Assembly (NCBI GenBank): GCA_016187325.1
Contig: JACPJY010000401.1
Span: 1-5,332 of the forward strand
Origin: Rhodospirillales bacterium
GTDB taxonomy: Bacteria > Pseudomonadota > Alphaproteobacteria > Rhodospirillales > Casp-alpha2
Reading direction: 5' to 3'
DNA: 5,332 nucleotides
Of the stretch, positions 1-4,502 are shown one piece after another. The notes under the pieces are model-generated. The model did not search any database and was not told where the DNA came from. It saw only the letters and a list, made by a program, of their open reading frames with translations. How positions within the stretch are numbered: the stretch's first letter is position 1; the number at the start of each line of letters is the position of its first letter. The position numbers were made by a program, and so were the translations under genes.

Positions 1-270
1 ACCGACATCGTGCCCGTCATGATCACCGCCGTGATCATCGCCGTCGTCATCATGATGGTCGCCTCGGGCCCGATCAGCGACTTCATCCACAGGCACCCGA
101 CCACCAAGATGCTGGCCTTGAGCTTCCTGCTGCTGGTCGGCGTGGCGTTGATCGCCGACGGGCTGCACTTCCGCATCCCGCGGGCCTATCTCTACTTCGC
201 GATCGCGTTCTCGGCCGCCGTCGAGGCCCTCAATCTGACCGCCGGCCGTCGCCGGCGCCGTCGCGCCTGA
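1..270 (+). CDS. TerC-family integral membrane protein, C-terminal part (5' truncated by window edge)
   Basis: The frame is open from base 1 to a TGA at 268-270 and gives the last 89 residues of a membrane protein. Three hydrophobic segments are visible, at about residues 7-22, 37-52 and 59-79. The stretch with D53, G54, H56, P60 and Y63, followed by AVEALN (73-78), is the pattern I know from the C-terminal end of TerC-family proteins (Pfam TerC). The family is linked to tellurite resistance and, in characterised members, to manganese or other metal export across the inner membrane. The protein ends in a run of arginines, which fits a cytoplasmic C-terminus by the positive-inside rule. The N-terminal half, with most of the conserved acidic membrane residues, lies outside the window, so substrate and start cannot be judged. 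The family call is fairly secure; a specific metal role is not. Confidence 0.85.
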   Translation, partial: TDIVPVMITAVIIAVVIMMVASGPISDFIHRHPTTKMLALSFLLLVGVALIADGLHFRIPRAYLYFAIAFSAAVEALNLTAGRRRRRRA

Positions 271-317
271 AGCCGGGCGCCGCCGGTTAGGTCGTGGACT
301 CATTACCTAGGGCCTCC

Positions 318-483
318 GTCATTCCGGACGTTAGGCGAGCCCGAAAACCGCAGGGTTTCGGTTTGTGAGCCTTACGATCCGGAATCCAGGGCGGCATGGC
401 GCTGGCTGGGCTTAGATGGATTCCGGATCACTGACCTTCCTTGCCAAATCAAAGATTTGGAGGAAGGTCGTGTCCGGAATGAC
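318..483 (+). repeat. Structured intergenic repeat, copy 1 (palindromic, MITE/BIME-like)
   Basis: This 166-bp element is bounded by a perfect 12-bp inverted repeat, GTCATTCCGGAC (318-329) and GTCCGGAATGAC (472-483). Inside is a perfect 13-bp inverted repeat, GATCCGGAATCCA (376-388) and TGGATTCCGGATC (417-429). The word ATTCCGGA therefore occurs four times in alternating orientation (321-328, 378-385, 420-427, 473-480). That makes two palindromic units, each enclosing its own hairpin: CGAAAACC/GGGTTTCG (342-360, one mismatch) and GACCTTCC...GGAAGGTC (433-469, with CCAAATC/GATTTGG at its tip). A second copy in the same orientation lies at 1088-1274, about 95% identical outside the last hairpin tip. 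Homology may extend further: CGTGGACTC (293-301) and GAACCTA (499-505) recur at nearly the same offsets around copy 2. There is no coding capacity. It sits just 3' of the terC gene. The repeat itself is directly visible; mobility is inference. Confidence 0.9.
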
Positions 484-513
484 GCGATTATGGGTACAGA
501 ACCTAGCGCGGGT

Positions 514-533
514 TTTATCTACTAGTAGATAAA
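514..533. promoter_or_regulatory. Perfect 20-bp palindrome, candidate operator
   Basis: TTTATCTACTAGTAGATAAA is identical to its reverse complement over all 20 bases. It stands out as AT-rich in GC-rich surroundings, lies just outside the right margin of repeat copy 1, and is about 180 bp upstream of the small membrane-protein start. The symmetry suits a dimeric helix-turn-helix repressor such as a TetR or MarR type, but I do not recognise the site as belonging to a named regulator. Its target promoter is not clear: the best -35-like word downstream (TTGACA, 604-609) is 70 bp away. Confidence 0.55.
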
Positions 534-603
534 TTGCCGCAATTCTCGCATCATGGCGGGGCGTCGGTTGCGATCGGCGGGAAATAGGCGGAATGGATAT
601 ATC

Positions 604-661
604 TTGACAGTAATCGGCCGTTTACCACAACATATTGGCACCCGCGTCGCTGTGTTTTAAC
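604..661 (+). promoter_or_regulatory. Possible sigma-70-type promoter(s) for the small membrane-protein gene
   Basis: A consensus TTGACA lies at 604-609, just after the AT-rich palindrome GATATATC (596-603). No good -10 box is found at the usual 16-18 bp spacing; CATATT (631-636) would need 21 bp. A second option is TTGGCA (635-640) with TTTAAC (656-661) at 15 bp. The region also has lower GC content than its surroundings. One of these probably drives the gene at 716, but neither is convincing alone. Confidence 0.35.
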
Positions 662-677
662 TATTTCCTCGAATGGC

Positions 678-691
678 CGCCGACGTCGGCG
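678..691. promoter_or_regulatory. 14-bp palindrome just upstream of the ribosome binding site
   Basis: CGCCGACGTCGGCG is perfectly self-complementary and could form a short RNA hairpin with an ACGU loop. It lies 13 bases before the Shine-Dalgarno run AAGGAGG (705-711) of the gene starting at 716. It could be an operator or a leader hairpin affecting ribosome access. In such GC-rich DNA a chance palindrome of this size is possible, so confidence is low. Confidence 0.3.
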
Positions 692-715
692 ACCCGTTTC
701 GCGGAAGGAGGGAAC

Positions 716-952
716 ATGGCGTTCTTCGATACAGCGAAAGCTTGGCTTCGCCAGTTGACCGAGGTCGGATTGTTGTTGGTTGCCCTCGGGATCGTTCTGC
801 AATTGCTGTTCGGCAAGGCGGTGGCGTTCCTGACCGGCGACATCGTCAATAACCTGATCGTGCTGATCAAGGCGCTCGGCGACCAAGGCGTCGTCGGCCT
901 GATCGCGTTGGCAATCATCCTGTGGCTGTTCGCCAAGCGCTCGCCAGGCTGA
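716..952 (+). CDS. Small two-helix membrane protein of unknown function (78 aa)
   Basis: I chose the ATG at 716 because the strong Shine-Dalgarno AAGGAGG ends four bases before it. The frame is open further upstream to a TTG at 635, but no ribosome binding site supports that start. The 78-residue product begins with a short amphipathic stretch (D5, K8, W10, R12) and has a hydrophobic helix at about residues 17-33. A less hydrophobic helix with D42, N45, N46 and K52 follows, then a second membrane helix at about 58-73 ending in K74-R75. The likely location is the inner membrane. I recall similar short conserved hypothetical proteins in alphaproteobacteria but know no function. It stands alone between two repeat copies, with GC-rich hairpins 50-100 bp after its stop. 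The ribosome binding site, sensible topology and codon use favour a real gene over a chance frame. Confidence 0.75.
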   Translation: MAFFDTAKAWLRQLTEVGLLLVALGIVLQLLFGKAVAFLTGDIVNNLIVLIKALGDQGVVGLIALAIILWLFAKRSPG

Positions 953-998
953 GGCGAAGCCGAAGCGATCCCGGGAGGATGAGCCGGCACGAAAAATA

Positions 999-1051
999 GG
1001 CCGGACGCTTGTGAATCCGGCCGCCCCCGGGCGTTGGCCCGCGGGCGGCCG
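999..1051 (+). terminator. GC-rich hairpin(s) after the small membrane-protein gene, possible terminator without a T-tract
   Basis: The main stem pairs CGGCCGCCC (1018-1026) with GGGCGGCCG (1043-1051) and continues as CGGGC/GCCCG (1028-1032 and 1037-1041) after one C-C mismatch, closed by a GTTG loop. A second stem, GGCCGGA (999-1005) with TCCGGCC (1016-1022), shares bases 1018-1022 with it, so the two cannot form together. No T-run follows, so this is not a textbook intrinsic terminator. Position 3' of a gene and stem strength suggest termination or transcript protection. Confidence 0.45.
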
Positions 1052-1087
1052 TCGTCCTGTGCGTGGACTCGATTTCCGAACGTGATC

Positions 1088-1274
1088 GTCATTCCGGACG
1101 TTAGGCGAGCCCGAAAACCGCAGGTTTTCGATTGGCGAGCCTTACGATCCGGAATCCAGGGCGGCATGGCGCTGGCTGGGCTAGATGGATTCCGGATCAC
1201 TGACCTTACCTTGCCAAATCCCGTCCCTGCCAGGGCGCGGCCGGGATTTGGAGGAAGGTCGTGTCTGGAATGAC
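1088..1274 (+). repeat. Structured intergenic repeat, copy 2 (same orientation as copy 1)
   Basis: This 187-bp element has ends GTCATTCCGGAC (1088-1099) and GTCTGGAATGAC (1263-1274; one mismatch from perfect inversion) and the same 13-bp internal inverted repeat (1146-1158 and 1186-1198). Its first hairpin, CGAAAACC GCA GGTTTTCG, is perfect here, unlike in copy 1. Four substitutions around that hairpin, one near the right end and two single-base indels separate the copies, apart from the last hairpin tip. There copy 2 has 24 bases (1221-1244) where copy 1 has 3. The extra bases lengthen the stem to CCAAATCCCG/CGGGATTTGG (1214-1223 and 1242-1251) and add a nested CCCT/AGGG. The element lies between the convergent 3' ends of the small membrane gene and parE. 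Read on the minus strand, its hairpins begin about 36 bases after the parE stop, so it may serve as 3' structure for parE mRNA. Confidence 0.9.
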
Positions 1275-1295
1275 GTGGATTTATAGCCGAGGAAC

Positions 1296-3455
1296 CTAAA
1301 CGTCGATGGCGTCGACGAACTGGGCGTGCTCCTGGATGTACTGGAAGCGCAGCTCGGGCCGCTTGCCCATCAGCTTCTCGACCAACTTTTCGGTCGATTT
1401 GAACTCCACCGGTTTCTTCTTCTTGTCGGGAATCACCACCCGCAGCAACGTGCGCGTCGCCGGGTTCATGGTGGTTTCCTTCAATTGCGCCGGCGGCATC
1501 TCGCCCAAGCCCTTGAAGCGGCTGATCTCGACCTTGGCGGCGCCCTTGAACTCGCTTTTCAGTAGCTTGTCCTTGTGGGCGTCGTCGCGGGCGTAGGTCG
1601 TCCTGGCCCCTTGGCTGAGCCGGTAGAGCGGCGGCATTGCAAGATAAAGATGTTTCGTTTCAATTAATTGTCGCATTTCCTTAAAGAAGAACGTCATCAG
1701 CAGCGAGGCGATATGGGCGCCATCCACGTCGGCGTCGGTCATGATGATCACCTTCTCGTAACGCAGGTCGTCCTCCATGAACGCGTCGCCGGTGCCGCAG
1801 CCGAGGGCCTCGATCAGGTCCTTCAGCTCCTGGTTGGCATTGAGCTTGGCGGCGGTGGCGCTGGCGGCGTTGAGGATTTTGCCGCGCAACGGCAGCACCG
1901 CTTGGGTCTCGCGGTTGCGGCCCTGCTTGGCGGAACCACCGGCGGAATCGCCCTCGACCAGGAACAACTCGGTGCCGTCGGCGCGGCCGCGGGTGCAGTC
2001 GGCGAGCTTGCCCGGCAGCCGCAGCTTCCTGGTCGCCGATTGCCGCTTCAGATCCTTGTCCTGGCGACGCTTGAGTCGTATCTCGGCCCGCTCGATGGCG
2101 TACTCAAGCACGGTCTTGGCGGTCTCCGGCGCCGCCGACAGCCAGTGCTCGAAGTGGTCGCGCAAGCTGGTCTCGACCAGCTTCTGGGCCTCCGGGTTGG
2201 ACAGCCGTTCCTTGGTCTGGCCCTGGAACTGCGGGTTGTTGATGAACAGCGACAGCATCACCGAGGCGTCGCCGATCACGTCCTCGGGCGTTATCTTGGC
2301 GGCGCCCTTGGCGCCGACCAGCTCGCCGTGGCTACGGAGCCCCTTGGAAACCGCCGAGCGCAGGCCGAGCTCATGGGTGCCGCCCTGCGGCGTCGGGATG
2401 GTGTTGCAGTAGGAGCTGAGGAATCCTTCCTCATCGAGCGGCCAGGCGATCGCCCATTCCAGCTTGCCGCCGCCGCCGTTGAGGTCGGCGCGGCCGGAGA
2501 ACGGCTCGGCGGTCAGCGTCTTGCGCCCCGCGAGCGTAGAGGCCAGGAAGTCCTTGAGCCCGCCGGGGAAATGCAGCGTCGCCTTGGCCGGGGTGTCGTC
2601 CTTGGCCTTGAGCAACTTGGGGTCGCACGACCAGCGGATTTCCACGCCCTTGAACAGATAGGCCTTGGAGCGCGCCATGCGGTAAAGGGTCGCCGGCCGG
2701 AACCGCGCCTCGGTTCCGAACACCTTCGGGTCCGGGTGGAAGGCGACGGTGGTGCCGCGGCGGTTGTTGACGGCGCCCATGTTCTTCAGCGGCGCCTTCG
2801 GCTCGCCGCGCGCGTAAGCCTGCCGCCACAGCGTCTTCTCGCGCGCCACCTCGACCGTGAGGCGGTCGGAGAGGGCGTTGACGACGCTTAAGCCGACGCC
2901 GTGCAGCCCGCCCGCCGTCTCATAGACCTTGTCGGAAAACTTGCCGCCGGAATGCAGGGTCGTCAGGATCACCTCGAGCGCCGGTTTCTTCTTGAACTTC
3001 GGGTGCGGGTCGACCGGGATGCCGCGGCCGTTGTCGGTGACGGTGACGGTGTCGTCGGCGGCGAGGTGGACGTCGATGCGGCTGGCGTGGCCGGCCACCG
3101 CCTCGTCCATGGCGTTGTCGAGGACCTCGGCCGCCAGGTGGTGCATGGCCGGCTCGTCGGTGCCGCCGATGTACATGCCGGGCCGGCGGCGCACCGGCTC
3201 CAAGCCCTCCAGCACCTCGATGTCCTTGGCCGAATAGGCGTCGCCCTTGAGCTTGAGCGCGGCTTTCGCCGCCCCCGGCGCCGCCTTGCGACCGTTGCCG
3301 CGCGCCGGTTTCGGCTTGGTCCCGGACTGGCGCGCCGGCTTTTTGGCGCGCGACTTCGCCTTGGCGCCGGCCTTGGCCCGCGCGCCGCCGCCGGCCCTGC
3401 CGGCGGCCATCTGGATGCCCGCCCGCTCGAAAAGATCGCCTGTCATGGTCGTCAT
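1296..3455 (-). CDS. parE: DNA topoisomerase IV subunit B (ParE), ATPase subunit
   Basis: The 719-residue protein is the ATP-hydrolysing subunit of topoisomerase IV, which acts with ParC to unlink replicated chromosomes. The GHKL ATPase domain shows RRRPGMYIGG (89-98), EVLDNAMDEA (110-119) with catalytic Glu110 and Asn114, DNGRGIP (141-147) and GGLHGVG (182-188). The transducer domain has QTKERLSNPE (413-422) with the ATP-contacting Lys415. The TOPRIM region shows EGDSAGG (501-507), PLRGKILN (522-529), DADVDGAH (574-581) for magnesium, and RFKGLGEM (646-653). The absence of the long GyrB-type insert before the C-terminus and the IGGTDEPAMHHL stretch favour ParE over GyrB. E. coli ParE is about 630 residues; the excess is mostly a basic Lys/Ala/Arg-rich tail at about residues 17-70, probably disordered. 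No Shine-Dalgarno precedes ATG 3455. ATG 3446 (residue 4, beginning MTGDLFE) is an equally good start. The gene is complete and undamaged. Confidence 0.97.
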   Translation of the reverse strand: MTTMTGDLFERAGIQMAAGRAGGGARAKAGAKAKSRAKKPARQSGTKPKPARGNGRKAAPGAAKAALKLKGDAYSAKDIEVLEGLEPVRRRPGMYIGGTDEPAMHHLAAEVLDNAMDEAVAGHASRIDVHLAADDTVTVTDNGRGIPVDPHPKFKKKPALEVILTTLHSGGKFSDKVYETAGGLHGVGLSVVNALSDRLTVEVAREKTLWRQAYARGEPKAPLKNMGAVNNRRGTTVAFHPDPKVFGTEARFRPATLYRMARSKAYLFKGVEIRWSCDPKLLKAKDDTPAKATLHFPGGLKDFLASTLAGRKTLTAEPFSGRADLNGGGGKLEWAIAWPLDEEGFLSSYCNTIPTPQGGTHELGLRSAVSKGLRSHGELVGAKGAAKITPEDVIGDASVMLSLFINNPQFQGQTKERLSNPEAQKLVETSLRDHFEHWLSAAPETAKTVLEYAIERAEIRLKRRQDKDLKRQSATRKLRLPGKLADCTRGRADGTELFLVEGDSAGGSAKQGRNRETQAVLPLRGKILNAASATAAKLNANQELKDLIEALGCGTGDAFMEDDLRYEKVIIMTDADVDGAHIASLLMTFFFKEMRQLIETKHLYLAMPPLYRLSQGARTTYARDDAHKDKLLKSEFKGAAKVEISRFKGLGEMPPAQLKETTMNPATRTLLRVVIPDKKKKPVEFKSTEKLVEKLMGKRPELRFQYIQEHAQFVDAIDV

Positions 3456-3601
3456 GGTCGGGGTAAAAAATCGCCCAAGGTGATGTCGCGCGATGCCGTC
3501 GCGGGCGCCGTCCTAATAAAGCCCGCCGCCCGGCGACAAGCATGATACTGTAGTGGTTAACAAAATTCTTACAAGATGTAGTAGGTCTGGAGGATATCGA
3601 G
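3456..3601. promoter_or_regulatory. Divergent promoter region between parE and the thioesterase gene
   Basis: Both genes must be started from this 146-bp gap unless the thioesterase is read from elsewhere. The part at 3541-3587 is clearly AT-rich against its surroundings and includes TTAACA (3557-3562), a plausible plus-strand -35 box, but no good -10 follows at normal spacing. For parE, TTGTCG (minus strand, 3539-3534) and TATTAG (3518-3513) are 15 bp apart, a weak match. The minus-strand leader has a T-run (3470-3465) ten bases before the parE ATG. The thioesterase has a clear GGAGG (3589-3593) eight bases before its ATG. The role follows from geometry; the exact boxes are uncertain. Confidence 0.4.
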
Positions 3602-4033
3602 ATGCCCAGGAAATCCGCCGCCACGGCCAAGCCGAGGGCGGCCGAACCGGCGGCCGGCGAACCGAAGGGCGAGCTGGCGATCCGCACCCTCGCCATGCCG
3701 GCCGACACCAACCAGCACGGCGACATCTTCGGCGGCTGGGTGATGTCGCAGATGGATATCGCCGGCGGCATCACCGCCGGCGCCCGCGCCAAGGGCCGGG
3801 TGGCGACGGTGGCGGTAACCGGCTTCACCTTCCACCGGCCGGTGCTGGTCGGCGACGTGGTGTGCTGCTACGCCGACATCACCCGCGTCGGCACCACCTC
3901 GATCACCGTTCACGTCGAGGCGTGGGTGGCGCGGCGGCGGGAATCGCAGGCGCGGTTCAAGGTCACGGAAGGGGTGTTCACGTTCGTCGCCCTCGACGAC
4001 AAGGGCAACAAGCGCAAGGTGCCGCCGGCATGA
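3602..4033 (+). CDS. YciA-type acyl-CoA thioesterase (hotdog fold)
   Basis: The 143-residue cytoplasmic enzyme is predicted to hydrolyse acyl-CoA thioesters to free acid and CoA. The signature TLAMPADTN (29-37), GDIFGGWVMSQMD (40-52), VTGFTFHRPV and VGDVVCCYADI matches the YciA branch of the hotdog-fold acyl-CoA hydrolases. In that family the Asp of GDIFGGW, here Asp41, is the residue I expect to be catalytic, with the following helix lining the dimer interface. The core has normal length. Residues 1-24 are an added Ala/Lys/Pro-rich tail, probably disordered. The start ATG 3602 is supported by GGAGG eight bases upstream. The stop overlaps the next gene's start (ATGA at 4030-4033), indicating translational coupling. 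YciA members act on a broad range of acyl-CoAs, so no single substrate can be named. I leave the symbol blank because orthology to yciA itself was not tested. Confidence 0.93.
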   Translation: MPRKSAATAKPRAAEPAAGEPKGELAIRTLAMPADTNQHGDIFGGWVMSQMDIAGGITAGARAKGRVATVAVTGFTFHRPVLVGDVVCCYADITRVGTTSITVHVEAWVARRRESQARFKVTEGVFTFVALDDKGNKRKVPPA

Positions 4034-4416
4034 GATCGCGTTCGTCCGCCCGCGCCGCGGCGTCGCTGCTGGCTGCGTTGCTGGCGCCGGTGGCCGCGGC
4101 CGCCGACGACGCCAAGGTACTCGACGTCAAAGTCGCCGCCGAGGCCGGCGGCAGCTATCGCTTCGAGGTCACCGTCGCCCACGCCGACCAGGGCTGGAAG
4201 CACTATGCCGACAAGTTTGAGGTGCTGACCCCCGACGGCGCCGTGCTCGGCACCCGGGTGCTGCTGCATCCGCATGAAGACGAGCAGCCGTTCACCCGCG
4301 ATCTTGGGGGCGTCAAGGTGCCACCCGGCGTCACCCAGATCACCGTTCGCGCCTGGGACAACGTCCACAAGGCGGGTAAGCGTACCGTCACCGTCACCCT
4401 GCCGCCGCGCCGCTGA
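4030..4416 (+). CDS. Secreted conserved hypothetical protein (128 aa)
   Basis: The start ATG at 4030 overlaps the thioesterase stop in ATGA, and the codon pattern continues cleanly to TGA at 4414-4416. Residues 1-25 form a signal peptide: arginines at 2, 4 and 8, a Leu/Ala core, and an AAA run with likely cleavage near A25/D26. The mature part, about 103 residues, alternates short hydrophobic strands (YRFEVTV, VLGTRVLL, TQITVRAWD, RTVTVTLP), consistent with a small beta-sandwich. A polar conserved-looking core has GWKHYADKFEV (55-65), LLHPHEDEQPFTR (78-90) and W109-D110. Histidines 51, 58, 80, 82 and 113 with nearby acids could bind a metal, but that is speculation. I recognise the pattern from uncharacterised periplasmic proteins of alphaproteobacteria and know no function. 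There is no lipobox cysteine, so it should be soluble in the periplasm. Confidence 0.85.
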   Translation: MRSRSSARAAASLLAALLAPVAAAADDAKVLDVKVAAEAGGSYRFEVTVAHADQGWKHYADKFEVLTPDGAVLGTRVLLHPHEDEQPFTRDLGGVKVPPGVTQITVRAWDNVHKAGKRTVTVTLPPRR

Positions 4417-4436
4417 CGCCGAGCCCGCCGGCTTGC

Positions 4437-4468
4437 GTCGCTGCAGCGACCGGGGTATTCCCTGGTCG
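4437..4468 (+). promoter_or_regulatory. Two overlapping inverted repeats upstream of the aldo/keto reductase
   Basis: GTCGCTGCAGCGAC (4437-4450) is a perfect 14-bp palindrome. Its right end overlaps a second hairpin, CGACCGGGG (4447-4455) with CCCTGGTCG (4460-4468) around a TATT loop, fully paired in RNA if one G-U wobble is allowed. The two structures share 4447-4450 and exclude each other. No T-run follows, so a standard terminator is unlikely. An operator or a weak transcript-end structure between the secreted-protein gene and the reductase is possible. Confidence 0.35.
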
Positions 4469-4502
4469 GTAAAGGCGGAAATCGTCGCAGGGGAGGACCA
4501 CC

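Noticed and set aside
716..952. Resemblance of the small membrane protein to MscL (LFGKAVAFLTGDIV)
   Set aside because: The likeness is a short FGK..V..L..DI pattern only. The protein is too short and lacks the MscL N-terminal motif and length, so I do not assign it.
551..1200. Minus-strand open frames across the small membrane gene and repeat copy 2
   Set aside because: Their translations have no recognisable features, no ribosome binding site stands out, and they run through the repeat. The plus-strand gene at 716 has a strong ribosome binding site and sensible membrane topology.
1034..1273. Plus-strand open frame of 79 codons over repeat copy 2
   Set aside because: Most of it is the repeat itself. 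Copy 1 differs by indels that would break the frame, so there is no sign of protein-level conservation.
318..1274. Composite transposon or insertion sequence flanking the small gene
   Set aside because: The bracketing elements are under 200 bp without any transposase frame, and no target-site duplication can be seen at their ends.
1668..2891. Long plus-strand open frame (407 codons) antisense to parE
   Set aside because: It lies wholly within parE, whose conserved ATPase and TOPRIM motifs are unmistakable. The translation is Leu/Gly/Arg/Gln-rich with no domain, as expected for an antisense frame in GC-rich DNA.
3557..3572. CtrA-like site (TTAA...TTAC) in the divergent promoter region
   Set aside because: The spacing is 8 bases and not 7, and the second half-site is imperfect. 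It is not enough to claim CtrA control.
3553..4029. Upstream extension of the secreted-protein frame across the thioesterase gene
   Set aside because: This stretch is the thioesterase read in the wrong frame. The ATG at 4030 with a signal peptide directly after it and the ATGA overlap define the real start.
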